From NCBI RefSeq assembly GCF_900047545.1, contig NZ_FITM01000092.1:1-49556 (forward strand): a stretch of 49,556 bases of DNA. The letters are read 5' to 3'. The stretch comes from Candidatus Synechococcus spongiarum (GTDB taxonomy: Bacteria > Cyanobacteriota > Cyanobacteriia > PCC-6307 > Cyanobiaceae). Positions within the stretch are counted from its first letter, which is position 1. Each line of letters opens with the position of its first letter. A program made the position numbers and the translations under genes. Shown here one piece after another: positions 25,858-36,216 of this stretch. The notes beneath the pieces were generated by a model that was not told the DNA's origin, did not search any database, and worked only from the letters and a program-made list of their open reading frames with translations.

Positions 25858-28842
25858 TCAGCCTGTGTTGCGCATCCCCGCAGCGATGCCGTTGATGGTG
25901 AGCAAGGCGCCCCGCAGCAATTCGCTGCGGCTGTAGGTGCGCTCTTCCTCCTCCTCCCGCAGGGGGGGGCGGCGCACCTGTTCCCGCAGCCGACGCAGGA
26001 GCGCCACCTGGATGAAGCCCAGCGGCACGATAGTGCAGTTTCTCAACTCCACCGACAGCTTAAGGCCCGGATCTTCCGCCAGCAGCTCCCGATGGCCGCT
26101 GATTTTCAGCACCAGGGAGCGGGTGAGTTCATACTCCTGGCGGATGCGGGCAAAAATGCTCCCAAAGGCTTCCCGATACTTGTCGCTGCTGAGGGAATTC
26201 ATATAGTGTTCCGCCAGTTGCAGGTCCACCTTGGCCAGGGTCATCTCCACGTTGGAGATGAGGGTGCGCAGGAAGGGCCAGCGGCCATAGAGCTCACGGA
26301 GCACCTCCAACTGCTCGGGGTGAGCTTGCAACTCCTGGTTCAAGGCAAAACCCACCCCGTACCAACTGGGCAGCAGGAAGCGGCTTTGGGTCCAGCCAAA
26401 CACCCAGGGAATCGCCCGCAGGCCGGAGAGATCCTTGGCGCCGCCACGGCGCCGAGCGGGACGGGAAGAAATCTGTAGCATGGAAATCTCTTCGATGGGC
26501 GTCACCTGCTGGAAAAAAAGCACCAAGTGGGGATCGTCATGGACCAGGGCCCGGTAGTGGCTGCGAGAGCGCTGGGCCAGACGGCTCATCAATTCACTCC
26601 ACTGGCGATGTTCCCCCAGACGGGACCCCAGCAGGCTGTTCTGGATGACGGCAGAGGTGACGGTTTCCAGGTTGTAGAGCGCCAACTCCGGCAAGGCGTA
26701 CTTGGACGCCAACACCTCCCCCTGCTCAGTGATCTTGATGCGTCCCTCCAGGGTGCCTCCAGGCTGGGCCAGAATGGCCTGGTAGGCCGGTCCGCCACCC
26801 CGTCCCACGGAACCGCCACGGCCGTGGAAGAGCCGCAGATGAATGCCCTGGCCTCGAGCCAGGGCCGCCAGAGCTTGCTGAGCGCGATAAATTTCCCAGT
26901 TGCTGGAAAGGAATCCGGAGTCTTTATTGCTATCGGAATAGCCCAGCATGATTTCCTGCAACAGGCCGTCTTTTTCTGCCCTTTGGCCACAGCAGGACAA
27001 CAATCCTCGGTAGGTGGCCATGCTGAAGAGATCCTCCATCACCCGTGGGGCTCGTTGCAGGTCTTCGACGGTCTCGAACAGGGGAATCACCAGGAGCGAC
27101 GCCTGATCATCCGGGGCGCTCACCAGCCCGGCCTCCTTGGCCAGCACCAGCACTTCCAGCACATCGGAGACGCTTTCGCACATGGAGATGATGTAGGTGC
27201 GACACGTGCGCTCACCAAACTCCAACTGAAGACGTTTAAGCATGCGGAACACGTCAAGGGTCTCGCGGGTGCTGTCCTTCCAGACCACTGCGGCAGGCAC
27301 CAAGGGGCGCCTGGTCTGCAACTCCGCTAGCAACCATTGCACCCGGGCCTCTTCATCCGTGGTTCCGTAGGCCGGCATTTGTAAAAAGCGCGTGATCTCG
27401 TCAAGGGCATCGCTGTGGCGACTACTCTCCTGCCGCAGATCCAGAGCCGCAAGGGAGAAGCCAAAACTGCTCACCTGGGTCAGCAGGGACTCCAGGCCCG
27501 TGTTGCTCAAGCCCGTGTGAAGAAGGCTGTTCTGCAGAAGTTCCAGGTCTTGGCGGAAATCCACATAGGATCCATAGTGAAGCGGGCCGGCCAGGTCCTG
27601 GCCCAGGGGGGCGATGCTGGAAATGTTTTTGGACCGTGGCTGGGGCAAGGGAGAGTCCCAACCCGCTTCATTCAGCGCCTTGTTGCGGGCATGGGTGCGG
27701 TGCAACCGCTCCAGGATGTAACTGAGTTTGAGCCGATAGGGCTCCAGACGGTACCGGGCTGCCAGCCGTTCATAGACGGAGGGGAAACACAGCCGGTCCA
27801 GTTCCAGGGACTCCAGCAGATCGGTGCCCACCTGGCTCCATTGCATGGAGAGGGACAGTTCCGTGCGCAGGGTCTCCACCACACCGATATAGCGCTCCAG
27901 CATGAGCTGGCGCTGGTAGCAGGCGGTTCTCCAGGTCACGTCCGGTGTGACGGAGGGGTTGCCGTCCCGATCAGCCCCCACCCAGGAGCCAAAGGTGATG
28001 ACAGCTTCGCTGTGCAGTTGCACATCCGGATAGCTGCGTTGTAAGACCCGCCGCAGGCGCCCGTTAAGCTGGGGCAGGACGTCAAAGAGAACCTCCTGAA
28101 AATAGAGGAGGGCATAGTCCACCTCGTCCAGCACGGACGGCTTGAACTGGTGGAGTTCATCGGTACACCACCACAGACGGATTTCCTGCTCCAACTGACG
28201 ACGGATCAACTCCTGATCCTCCCCATGACCGGCACTGTCCAGTTGCGCGTGTCGCGTCAGAAGATCCGCAACCCGACGCTGCTTATGGCGCACGGTGTGA
28301 CGCACGATTTCCGTGGGATGGGCTGTAAACACCAGACGGATATCCATCCTGTTGAGCAGGGTCTCCAATTGGCCCGGCGGCACGTTGAGGCAGCGGAGAC
28401 GGCCAAACAGCGTGCGCAGAGGGATGGGCGCCGAACTGAGAGACAAGGGTGGGGCAAAGGGATTCTCCACAATCGGACCCTTGGCGTAGGCGGCCTGGAT
28501 GGAGGAGCGATAGCGGTCTTCTTCAATTTGCTGCTCAATGATGTTGACCAACTGGAAATACAAGGAGAAGGCCCGGGCAGCAACGATGGCCTCCCTCAAG
28601 TCCATGGTGCGCACCAACTCAACGATGGCGTCTGCGCTGCCGGCCTTGAAGCACAGTTGCTTGAGGTGGGTCAGGCGGGATGCCACTGCCTGGTCACATT
28701 CATAGTTGAGCACGCTGTGCCACAGTTCCTCAATGAGGCCCAGCCGTTCCTGGAGCAACCGCGGTGCGTCAAGCCTCGCTGCCGCCGCTGGCTGATTTGC
28801 AGCGGGGAGGTCAACGCGAGATGTACGAGGCGCCAGGATCAT
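25858..28842 (-). CDS. ppc: Phosphoenolpyruvate carboxylase
   Basis: PEPC adds bicarbonate to phosphoenolpyruvate to make oxaloacetate, feeding aspartate and the TCA pathway. The 994-residue product has the catalytic motifs [27 protein letters not shown] with the substrate His region, [24 protein letters not shown], the arginine/glycine loop [29 protein letters not shown] and the C-terminal ending [10 protein letters not shown]. The ATG at 28842 overlaps the gshA stop in ATGA, so the frame further upstream is not used. Its aspartate/oxaloacetate role contrasts with the nearby aspartate aminotransferase being a pseudogene. Confidence 0.97.
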   Translation of the reverse strand: MILAPRTSRVDLPAANQPAAAARLDAPRLLQERLGLIEELWHSVLNYECDQAVASRLTHLKQLCFKAGSADAIVELVRTMDLREAIVAARAFSLYFQLVNIIEQQIEEDRYRSSIQAAYAKGPIVENPFAPPLSLSSAPIPLRTLFGRLRCLNVPPGQLETLLNRMDIRLVFTAHPTEIVRHTVRHKQRRVADLLTRHAQLDSAGHGEDQELIRRQLEQEIRLWWCTDELHQFKPSVLDEVDYALLYFQEVLFDVLPQLNGRLRRVLQRSYPDVQLHSEAVITFGSWVGADRDGNPSVTPDVTWRTACYQRQLMLERYIGVVETLRTELSLSMQWSQVGTDLLESLELDRLCFPSVYERLAARYRLEPYRLKLSYILERLHRTHARNKALNEAGWDSPLPQPRSKNISSIAPLGQDLAGPLHYGSYVDFRQDLELLQNSLLHTGLSNTGLESLLTQVSSFGFSLAALDLRQESSRHSDALDEITRFLQMPAYGTTDEEARVQWLLAELQTRRPLVPAAVVWKDSTRETLDVFRMLKRLQLEFGERTCRTYIISMCESVSDVLEVLVLAKEAGLVSAPDDQASLLVIPLFETVEDLQRAPRVMEDLFSMATYRGLLSCCGQRAEKDGLLQEIMLGYSDSNKDSGFLSSNWEIYRAQQALAALARGQGIHLRLFHGRGGSVGRGGGPAYQAILAQPGGTLEGRIKITEQGEVLASKYALPELALYNLETVTSAVIQNSLLGSRLGEHRQWSELMSRLAQRSRSHYRALVHDDPHLVLFFQQVTPIEEISMLQISSRPARRRGGAKDLSGLRAIPWVFGWTQSRFLLPSWYGVGFALNQELQAHPEQLEVLRELYGRWPFLRTLISNVEMTLAKVDLQLAEHYMNSLSSDKYREAFGSIFARIRQEYELTRSLVLKISGHRELLAEDPGLKLSVELRNCTIVPLGFIQVALLRRLREQVRRPPLREEEEERTYSRSELLRGALLTINGIAAGMRNTG

Positions 28843-30026
28843 GGTGCGGCAAGGGAAGTGGTCGGCGCAACGCAGGCTGTTGTGGGCGTCTCCTCGCACA
28901 GATGCTGGCGTAGCTCACGCTCACGGCTCTCCAGGGACGCAGCCTCTCGCCTGAGAATGGCGCGGATGGGTTCTCCGTCTCCATGGAAGCGAAGCCAACG
29001 CATGGAGCGGTTCCCTTCCCTCAGGATACTGTGCAGCGGCTGGAGCCAGCTTTCCAGACCCAAGGATTTCGCCGTCTCCTGTACATGGTCGAGAGACTGG
29101 TGCAGCCACTGGGCGGCCGTCAGGGCATGGCCATCCCGCCAGTGGTGCAGGCGGGCCGCGAGGGATTGATGCGATGCAGCCTGGTCATTGCGGTCCGCCA
29201 AGACTGCGAGGGTATCGGCGTCCATGGTGCTGGCCCGGAGTGGATCCTGGCGCTCAGGGTCCGCCAACAACTGCAGCAGGCGCAACTCACAAAAGCTGGC
29301 AACAGCCAGCAACTCCAGAGGGTCGTCCAGCAAGTCGCAGATGCGTACCTCCACGCGATCAATCTCGTAGGGTCGACGCCTGCCGTTGGGACGCACTGAA
29401 CACCACAGGTGGCGCACGTTGTGCATGGTGCCAAGGCGCAATTGCTCCTCCATCCACTGGATGTAGTGGCTGTGGTGGTGGAAGAGGGGAACCCAGGCGG
29501 GCGTGATGGGGAACTGACGCCAGCGCTGGGAGTGGGCGCCTGTCACCCGACCGTCCAGAAAAGGGGAGCAGGCACTGAGGGCAAGCAGCAGGGCCCCCTC
29601 GCAACGCATGAGCCGACAGGCAGCCATGAGCTGTTCCGGGTCGGCAATGCCGAAGTTCAGATGAACGCTGGCCGTGGCCACGCGGGTGCCGTAGGTGCGC
29701 TCAATCAAGCCGTGGTAGGCATTGGTGGAGTCGGAGCGCTCAAAGCTGCGACTATCCCCCAGGCTGAGGCAACTGCCAGGCAGGAGGGTGAGATCCCGTT
29801 GCCGCAGCCAGGCACGCAAGACGCGTCGGGGTTTCAGCAAGTGGTGCAACTGCTGGCGGTAGTCCGCCTCAGGGGGCGTGGCGTATTCCAGGTTGCGGCG
29901 ATCAGGCTCCACCATGAAGCCAGGCAGCGCCCGGGCCACCTCATCGGCACACCCCATAACGGTGCCATCGGGGCGTCCCGTGAACATCTCCACCTCAAAG
30001 CCCTTCAGCAGCAGGGGGGTGGTCAC
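28839..30026 (-). CDS. gshA: Glutamate-cysteine ligase, cyanobacterial type
   Basis: GshA joins glutamate and cysteine, the first step of glutathione synthesis. The product of about 395 residues begins [20 protein letters not shown] after a GTG at 30026 that overlaps the trpE stop (GTGA). Conserved elements include [36 protein letters not shown] and the long arginine/histidine segment RFTG...[14 protein letters not shown]. It belongs to the cyanobacterial gshA family, distinct from the enterobacterial one. It is coupled to trpE upstream and ppc downstream. Confidence 0.9.
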   Translation of the reverse strand: MTTPLLLKGFEVEMFTGRPDGTVMGCADEVARALPGFMVEPDRRNLEYATPPEADYRQQLHHLLKPRRVLRAWLRQRDLTLLPGSCLSLGDSRSFERSDSTNAYHGLIERTYGTRVATASVHLNFGIADPEQLMAACRLMRCEGALLLALSACSPFLDGRVTGAHSQRWRQFPITPAWVPLFHHHSHYIQWMEEQLRLGTMHNVRHLWCSVRPNGRRRPYEIDRVEVRICDLLDDPLELLAVASFCELRLLQLLADPERQDPLRASTMDADTLAVLADRNDQAASHQSLAARLHHWRDGHALTAAQWLHQSLDHVQETAKSLGLESWLQPLHSILREGNRSMRWLRFHGDGEPIRAILRREAASLESRERELRQHLCEETPTTACVAPTTSLAAP

Positions 30027-31552
30027 GGATGGTCCACCTCCAGACAATTGATGGCCCGCAGCATGCCACGGGCCTTGTTCAGGGTCTCCTCGTATTCTAG
30101 AGCGGGCTGAGATTCATAGACAATCCCCGCGCCCGCTTGAACAGAGACGTGCCACTGACCTGGCGCCTGGGGCCTGGCCAGGATGGTGCGGATGGTGATG
30201 GCCAGATTGATGGTGCCTTGCAGATCCATGGAGCCATAGACACCGGAATAGGGTCCACGGCGGGCCGGCTCCAACTCGTGAATCAACTGCATGGCGCGAA
30301 CTTTTGGGGCGCCACTGACAGTTCCCGCAGGGAAGCAAGCCACCAGCACGTCCAGGGGATCACAGGTCTCCCGCAACTGGCCATGGACTTCCGAGACAAG
30401 GTGCATCACGTGGGAATAGCGTTCAATCACCATCAGGTCTTTGAGTTGCACGCTGCCCGGTTGGCAAACTCGACCCAAATCGTTGCGGGCCAAGTCCACC
30501 AGCATCACGTGTTCAGCCCGTTCCTTGGGGTCCGCCAGCAACTCCTCGGCCAGTGCCGCATCCGTTGCAGGATCCGGGCTACGGCGCCGGGTACCGGCAA
30601 TGGGCCGCAAGACGGCCAGTCGCTTCCCGTCATGGGTGCCATCTTCCTGGCGCTCCACCTTGACCATGACCTCGGGACTGGAGCCAATAAGCTGCCAGTT
30701 GCCGAAATTGAAATAGGCCATATAGGGGCTGGGATTCACCAGCCGGAGACTGCGGTAGATGGAAAAGGGCTCATGGGGAAGCTGGGCCTCCAGGCGCTGG
30801 CTGAGCACCAGTTGGAACACGTCTCCAGCCATGATGTGCTCTCGCGCCTGATCAACGGCTGCTTCAAAGTCGGCACGGCTGCGATTGGCTGTTGTGGGTG
30901 TCTGTCGAGGCGCTGTGGGCTGCCAGGCCAAGGATTGGTGGGCTTGGCTGGGCGTCAAGATGCAGTCCCGCAGCCGCTGGAGACGGAGTTGGGCGTCCGA
31001 GCGGGCCAACTGGGGATCCGGCTGATCCTGCAAGTTGATGTAGGAAACTGCCGTCAGCAGCCGACGGGCCTGGTCAAACAGGAGCAAGTGGTCACAGAGC
31101 ATCCACAGGCCATCGGGACAATCCCCCTCAGCTGCTGCATGGACAGGGACAGTGGGTTCAATCCAGCGGATCAGTTCATAGCTCCACATGCCGAAGAGTT
31201 GACCCAGGGCAGGGCAGCCGGGAACCGGGCTGGCGCGGTAGGGCTCCATCCGGCGCCGCAACTGCGCCAAAGGATTGCCGGAGTAGACGTCACAACGGCC
31301 GTCCCGCCAGCGCCGCACACTCTGGTCACCGCGGCTTTCAAACACCCATAGGGGATAGGTGGCCACCACACTCCAGCGGCCAACATGAACACCACCATCC
31401 ACGGACTCCAGGAGCACCCCATAGGGGCTGCCCGGGCTGATGCGCAGCCATGTGGAAACGGGAGTATCTAGATCAGCGGACCACGTGGTCCAGATGGGGA
31501 GAAAGGTTTCCCCCTGGCTGGCCCGCTGTCTGATGTCTTCAAGGCTAATCAC
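30023..31552 (-). CDS. trpE: Anthranilate synthase component I
   Basis: TrpE converts chorismate to anthranilate in tryptophan synthesis with glutamine amidotransferase TrpG, which is not in this window. The 509-residue product has the chorismate-binding motifs FQLVLSQRLEAQLP, GSSPEVMVKVE, RPIAGTRRRSPDP, LVDLARNDLGRVC, FPAGTVSGAPKVRAMQLIHELEP and the C-terminal QAGAGIVYESQPALEYEETLNKARGM. The Leu-Glu-Ser type inhibitor site near residue 50 (LLESVDGG) is present, as in tryptophan-sensitive enzymes. It is followed by psaD's transcript region only 35 bases away and overlaps gshA. Confidence 0.95.
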   Translation of the reverse strand: MISLEDIRQRASQGETFLPIWTTWSADLDTPVSTWLRISPGSPYGVLLESVDGGVHVGRWSVVATYPLWVFESRGDQSVRRWRDGRCDVYSGNPLAQLRRRMEPYRASPVPGCPALGQLFGMWSYELIRWIEPTVPVHAAAEGDCPDGLWMLCDHLLLFDQARRLLTAVSYINLQDQPDPQLARSDAQLRLQRLRDCILTPSQAHQSLAWQPTAPRQTPTTANRSRADFEAAVDQAREHIMAGDVFQLVLSQRLEAQLPHEPFSIYRSLRLVNPSPYMAYFNFGNWQLIGSSPEVMVKVERQEDGTHDGKRLAVLRPIAGTRRRSPDPATDAALAEELLADPKERAEHVMLVDLARNDLGRVCQPGSVQLKDLMVIERYSHVMHLVSEVHGQLRETCDPLDVLVACFPAGTVSGAPKVRAMQLIHELEPARRGPYSGVYGSMDLQGTINLAITIRTILARPQAPGQWHVSVQAGAGIVYESQPALEYEETLNKARGMLRAINCLEVDHP

Positions 31553-31587
31553 GCGCCCTGGACTCTCCGGAAGAGCCGGGCGGCAGT

Positions 31588-32010
31588 TCAGTCGTAGGAC
31601 TTCTGCCCAGTGAACTTGATGGTGGCAGGGTTGACATTGCTGCCGATGGAGCGAGCGTTGTGGTTGACCATAGGACGGCCTTCATTCACCTTCTCGGGGA
31701 AGACCCCATCCTTGGGATGAAGGTATTCCGTATCCCCGTCAGGGAAGATGCGGTAGATCTTGTAGTCGTTGATTCTGGGCTTGAAGGTGCGCAAGCTGGC
31801 GCCCAGGGCCAGACACTGCTCCTTGCGGGCAAAGTACATGATGTTCTCCCCATTGTGCATGAGGGCAGCGCCGCCAGTGGGCAACTCGAACGCCTGGTCC
31901 TTTTTACTGGTCCAGGTGATGGCGTACTTCTCTTCAGTTTCAGCGGCATCCAGCAGGCCGCCTGTGCTACCCACATAGGCCGGAAGCTGGCCTTTGAGCA
32001 CCTCTGACAT
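31588..32010 (-). CDS. psaD: Photosystem I reaction centre subunit II (PsaD)
   Basis: PsaD is a stromal photosystem I subunit that binds ferredoxin and stabilises PsaC. The 140-residue product has the family pattern: [95 protein letters not shown] and the short basic ending [11 protein letters not shown]. The start at 32010 gives [13 protein letters not shown]. It lies between the degenerate kinase and trpE; such a photosynthetic gene is usually strongly expressed. Confidence 0.97.
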   Translation of the reverse strand: MSEVLKGQLPAYVGSTGGLLDAAETEEKYAITWTSKKDQAFELPTGGAALMHNGENIMYFARKEQCLALGASLRTFKPRINDYKIYRIFPDGDTEYLHPKDGVFPEKVNEGRPMVNHNARSIGSNVNPATIKFTGQKSYD

Positions 32011-32123
32011 GGGAATTGGGGAGAGACGTGAGGGAACCCTAGCAACAGCCCCTCCAGTGTTCCTTCCACTGTGAATGCCTCTTTACAGCTTGATGCCGTG
32101 GAAAGAAGGGCCGGGAACTCTGG

Positions 32124-33491
32124 TCACAGACCCTGGGCCAGGGGAAAAAACAGGGTCAACTGCTGGGGGCCACGCTCAGCCATGCGTCCCCCCAAACTGC
32201 TGAAGAGTTGCCGAATGGCTGAACGACTGAGGTGGAGGCGCCCTGTCTCCGGCTCCCAGGTGAGAACAGCACCGAGATGAGTCTCGCCAGGCTTGTCCCG
32301 ACCATGTTGGCTATCCCCCCGGAGTTGCAAGCGCAATTTCCCGCCGGCACGGCTCAGGATCACGTGAAGGGTGGTTCCCGAACGCAGGCCCTGACCAAAG
32401 CGCTCCACCACGCCAGCCAGCACGGGTGCCAACAGCAGGGGATCGCTCATGACGTCCGGGAGATTCTGCTCCAGCTCCAACTGAATCTGAAGACCATCGT
32501 GTTCAAGCTGTTGCTGCCACCGACTGTGTTGCTGCTCCACAAGACTGGCCAGGTCCGTGCGGGACAGCAACTGTTGCGCCTTGGGCTGCCGCTGCAATTC
32601 CGCGGTATGAAAAATGAGCCCGAAGCGATCAATCTGGGCAGTGCATTCGGCGTCAATTTGCGCCAGTTGACGTTGCACGTCCTCCCCCAGGTCGGCGCGG
32701 CGGCTCAAAACACGGCTCAAAACACGGATGGTGGCCAGGGGCGTGCGAATGCCGTGGGACAGAGCTTCCAGAAACTCCAACTCCGTGGTGGTTCCGTTGG
32801 GCTCCAGTGCATCCTGGTCCGCCCCCCCCGGGGAGGAGGCCACGGGGGATGCCGTCACCGTGAGGCTGGGGGGCATGGATGCGAGACGGCAGGCCAACGC
32901 GGACCAGAAGCGCCGCTCACTGACCAGGTTATCCGTCATGGTCACTGGACCCAGTCGCTCCAAAACCCCCCGCAGTCTCCGGCCATGACGGGGATTCTCC
33001 TGGAGCAGTCGCCGCCTTAACAGTTCCAGTGCCTGGAATACCACAGCCCCGTCAAAACAAACCAGAAGCGCCCATTGGTCAGCCACAGGCCGCAGGGAGA
33101 TGGCCAGTTGCAGATGACGGGTCACCAGCACAAGAAAGGGGTCACGGCCATCGTCCGGTTGCAGTGTCAGCGGGGACCAGGGGTCCGCTTCATCCGTGGC
33201 CTGTCCCGGCAGGAGGGGCAGGTTCAAGACCCATGGAGAGAAGCGCTCCGGCACCCACACCCATCCCTGGAGTGCTGGTAGCAGGTTGGGCTCATGGAGC
33301 GCTGGCAGGGGCGCCGCCAGCCAGACCCCTTCCTGTCCCGACGGGGCCTCCCCCAGTTGGGCAGACAAGTCCTCCTGGATCACCTGCAAGGCTGCCCACC
33401 ATTGACGACGGGCGCCATCCTCCGTCGTGGTCTCGCCGCTCCAGTGCCGCCAGAGCAGTTGATGGAGCGCTCTCAAGCCGGGCTGCGCCAT
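32124..33491 (-). CDS. Sensor histidine kinase with degenerate ATP-binding domain
   Basis: The 455-residue protein has an N-terminal sensory region (residues about 1-235) with no membrane helix, a dimerisation/phosphoacceptor domain with the H-box EALSHGIRTPLATIR (histidine near residue 246), and a C-terminal HATPase-like region. In that region the N-box asparagine is missing (SDPLLLAPVLAGVVER) and no Asp-x-Gly-x-Gly box is seen, so ATP binding may be poor. It may act as a non-catalytic or unusual partner. It is the cytoplasmic kinase next to psaD in related genomes, as I recall. Its ATG shares a base with the rodA stop (TGATG). Confidence 0.75.
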   Translation of the reverse strand: MAQPGLRALHQLLWRHWSGETTTEDGARRQWWAALQVIQEDLSAQLGEAPSGQEGVWLAAPLPALHEPNLLPALQGWVWVPERFSPWVLNLPLLPGQATDEADPWSPLTLQPDDGRDPFLVLVTRHLQLAISLRPVADQWALLVCFDGAVVFQALELLRRRLLQENPRHGRRLRGVLERLGPVTMTDNLVSERRFWSALACRLASMPPSLTVTASPVASSPGGADQDALEPNGTTTELEFLEALSHGIRTPLATIRVLSRVLSRRADLGEDVQRQLAQIDAECTAQIDRFGLIFHTAELQRQPKAQQLLSRTDLASLVEQQHSRWQQQLEHDGLQIQLELEQNLPDVMSDPLLLAPVLAGVVERFGQGLRSGTTLHVILSRAGGKLRLQLRGDSQHGRDKPGETHLGAVLTWEPETGRLHLSRSAIRQLFSSLGGRMAERGPQQLTLFFPLAQGL

Positions 33492-35113
33492 CAGGAGAAC
33501 GGCCGCGTCTGTCGGCCGCGTCGCTCCACTGCGGCCACCAAGCCGATCCCCAGACAGTTCATCAGTAGCGCAGAACGTCCATAGCTCATGAACGGCAACG
33601 GAATACCGGTCACGGGCCCCAACCCAGTTGTCATGAACACGTTCACCACCACTTGAAACATCACCATGGCCAGGATGCCAATGACCAGGAATGATTCAAA
33701 GTCTGTTTTGGCCACTGTGGCGATCTTGAGCAGTCGCCAACACCAGGCGGCAAACCCTGACACCACCAGAAAACACCCCACAAACCCCATTTCCTCTCCC
33801 AGGGCGCTGAAGATGAAATCCGTGTGCTGCTCCGGAATGAATTGAAGTCGGGTCAGTTGCCCCTGGAGCAGGCCGGTGCCTACAAAGCCGCCGGAACCAA
33901 TGCCGATGATGCTTTGAATGATGTGGTAGCCCCCCCCCAGCGGATCCATGGAGGGATTCAGAAACAGGGTCAGGCGATCCCGCTGATAGTCCTTCAGCCC
34001 ATGCTCCCAGAGCCAGGGTGTGGACAAGGATGTTGCCATCAACGTCACTGCCGTCAGCGCAGCACCGCTCCAACGCCAAGGCAGATGGCGCCAAGCCATG
34101 ATTCCCATGGCGGCAATCCAGATCACCTGAACCACGAGGATGCCCGGCAATCCCGTGTGTCGAAGACCACCCAGGAGCGCTGTGGGCAGGGGGGATAACA
34201 GCAACAGCAGCCATTGCCAAGGCATGGCGGACCAATACAGCATCCCCAACAACACGGCCCCGAACACCAGAGACGTGCCCAAATCCGGCTGGACCAGCAC
34301 CAGGGCCCACGGCACCAGAATCACGCCAAAAGGGAGGAGCAGGTCCATGGGTTTCTGGATGGGGAACCGATCCAGAATGGCGGCCACAAGAACAATGGTG
34401 GCAAGCTTGGCGAACTCCGATGGCTGCACCTGGAATGGACCCAGGGCCAGCCAACGCTGAGCGCCGAGGGCCTTGGTGCCCACCAGGTTGACCGCCAATA
34501 GCGCCGCAACAGTGCCCAGCAGCAGCAGTGCCAGCAGGGCGAGCGATACCCAACCGCCCCCCCTGGACCAGTCCCCCTGGGGACCAGAGCCGTGGGGGGC
34601 CTCCTGCCAGTGTCGAGATCTGCGCAATGACAACAGCTCAGGGGAAAGACGGGATATACACAACGCCAGCACAAGGCCCACAACCCCCGTAGTCCAGTGG
34701 TCCAGCCAGAGGCCATCCACACCCGTCAGCTTGCAGACAATGAGCGTGGCACTCACGACACTGAAGAACAGTGGGGGAAACGTGAGAAGGCTGGCCGCTC
34801 TGCTATTGAGCCGCGGGGCATGCAGTTGGAGGCCAAGCCAGTGGTTGCAGATGGCCAACAACGCAGTGTGGAGAACCGTGGTGCGGGAGACGACGAGAAA
34901 TAGGGCCACCAGCAGCGCCATGGCGGCGGCGCCATGGCTGAGCCAGGGCACGTCACCGCTCACCTGACGCTGGGTGCTGGCAATGAGCAGGCCGGAGACA
35001 CCGATCAAGGCCACGGGCACACCCCAAAGCACCAAGTCAAACTGGGGACCCAAGTCCCGCTCCTGATAACGGCTGGAAAACCGGCTGGATCTGTGGTGCG
35101 TGAACAGATCCAT
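33491..35113 (-). CDS. rodA: Rod-shape determining glycosyltransferase RodA/FtsW family
   Basis: RodA polymerises peptidoglycan glycan strands in the elongation machinery with a class B PBP. The 540-residue protein has about 11 membrane helices, the SEDS motifs LGAQRWLALGPFQVQPSEFAKLATIV, PDLGTSLVF, GGGYHIIQSIIGIGSGGFVGTG, HTDFIFSALGEEMGFVG and the end GIPLPFMSYGRSALLMN. It is about 100 residues longer than usual RodA. The extra material lies at residues about 52-137, between the first helix (LLIASTQRQ) and the next conserved one, and adds two hydrophobic spans. The gene overlaps the kinase start at TGATG. Confidence 0.88.
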   Translation of the reverse strand: MDLFTHHRSSRFSSRYQERDLGPQFDLVLWGVPVALIGVSGLLIASTQRQVSGDVPWLSHGAAAMALLVALFLVVSRTTVLHTALLAICNHWLGLQLHAPRLNSRAASLLTFPPLFFSVVSATLIVCKLTGVDGLWLDHWTTGVVGLVLALCISRLSPELLSLRRSRHWQEAPHGSGPQGDWSRGGGWVSLALLALLLLGTVAALLAVNLVGTKALGAQRWLALGPFQVQPSEFAKLATIVLVAAILDRFPIQKPMDLLLPFGVILVPWALVLVQPDLGTSLVFGAVLLGMLYWSAMPWQWLLLLLSPLPTALLGGLRHTGLPGILVVQVIWIAAMGIMAWRHLPWRWSGAALTAVTLMATSLSTPWLWEHGLKDYQRDRLTLFLNPSMDPLGGGYHIIQSIIGIGSGGFVGTGLLQGQLTRLQFIPEQHTDFIFSALGEEMGFVGCFLVVSGFAAWCWRLLKIATVAKTDFESFLVIGILAMVMFQVVVNVFMTTGLGPVTGIPLPFMSYGRSALLMNCLGIGLVAAVERRGRQTRPFS

Positions 35114-35117
35114 GGCG

Positions 35118-36161
35118 TCAGCAAGGAGTCACCAGGCGCCGGCGGAGTTGTTGCGCCAATCCCTGCAGGGCCACGCCAGCGGGAGAGTCCGGCTGGGACA
35201 GCACCAGGGGTTGGTCCTCCTCCGGCGGCAGTTGCAGGGGCAGTTGGGCCAGCAGGGGCACACGGGTCTCGGCCGCCAGTTGGGAGCCGCCCCCTTCACC
35301 AAACAGGGCATAGCGTTTCCCGGGTTGATCCGGCGGTGCAAACCAGCTCATGTTCTCCACCACCCCCAGGATGGGTACTCCCAACTGCTGAAACATGGCC
35401 AGGCCGCGGCGGGAATCAGCCAGGGCCACCTGCTGCGGCGTCGTGACGATCACCACCCCCTCCATGGGCACCGCCTGGGCTAGGGACAACTGGGCATCCC
35501 CTGTGCCCGGCGGCAGGTCCACCACCAGCACGTCACGCTCGCCCCATTTCACTTGATAGAGGAATTGGCGGATGACACCGTTGAGCATGGGACCCCGCCA
35601 GATCACCGGTTGCCCGGGATTGATCAACAACCCCATGGAGACCATGGCAATCCCGCAGCTCTCCAGGGGCACGAGCAGTTGCTGACCATCCTCTTCCACT
35701 GTCTCCGGGGCCACCTCGCCCAACCCCAGCATGATGGGGGTGTTGGGTCCGTAGAGATCCGCATCCAGCAGACCAACCCGCAGACCTGTGGCCGCCAGGG
35801 CACAGGCCAGATTCACGGCAACGGTGCTCTTCCCCACGCCCCCCTTGCCGCTGCTCACGGCCACCACCGTCTTGACGCCCGCAATGGGACGGGTCTGGGG
35901 GGCAGTGGTCGCTAGGTCCGGGGAAGCCGCCAGTTCAATCTGCACGTCCTCAACGCCGTCAAGACTCAACAGGGCGGCGCGCAGTTCCTTGGCGATACGG
36001 TCCCGCTGGGGATTGGCATGGGCCGGCAGGGCCAGTTCGATGACGGCCCGTGATCCCTGCAGCCGTGGATTGCGAATCCACTCCAGGTCCAGCAGGCTTT
36101 TCCCACTGCCCGCATCCGTCAGGGGGCGCAGACAGGCAAGAGCGTCACTAATGGTGGTCAT
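35118..36161 (-). CDS. mrp: Mrp/NBP35-type iron-sulphur carrier ATPase
   Basis: These P-loop ATPases assemble and pass on [4Fe-4S] clusters. The 347-residue product has an N-terminal DUF59 (MIP18-like) domain over residues 1-85, and a MinD-like domain with the deviant Walker [38 protein letters not shown], the Walker B-like [15 protein letters not shown], and VENMSWF. The Cys pair that would hold the cluster in many Mrp proteins is not obvious ([12 protein letters not shown] replaces the usual CxxC), so it may be a cluster-less variant. It lies 4 bases upstream of rodA. Confidence 0.88.
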   Translation of the reverse strand: MTTISDALACLRPLTDAGSGKSLLDLEWIRNPRLQGSRAVIELALPAHANPQRDRIAKELRAALLSLDGVEDVQIELAASPDLATTAPQTRPIAGVKTVVAVSSGKGGVGKSTVAVNLACALAATGLRVGLLDADLYGPNTPIMLGLGEVAPETVEEDGQQLLVPLESCGIAMVSMGLLINPGQPVIWRGPMLNGVIRQFLYQVKWGERDVLVVDLPPGTGDAQLSLAQAVPMEGVVIVTTPQQVALADSRRGLAMFQQLGVPILGVVENMSWFAPPDQPGKRYALFGEGGGSQLAAETRVPLLAQLPLQLPPEEDQPLVLSQPDSPAGVALQGLAQQLRRRLVTPC

Positions 36162-36216
36162 GGAGTGGGAGAAGGTTGGGGAAGTGTCAAGATCTTGCCT
36201 GAACCACGCTCATCCC

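Noticed and set aside
28843-28899. N-terminal extension of ppc to the ATG at 28899
   Set aside because: The ATGA overlap with gshA at 28842 marks the natural start; the added residues lie inside gshA and are not conserved.
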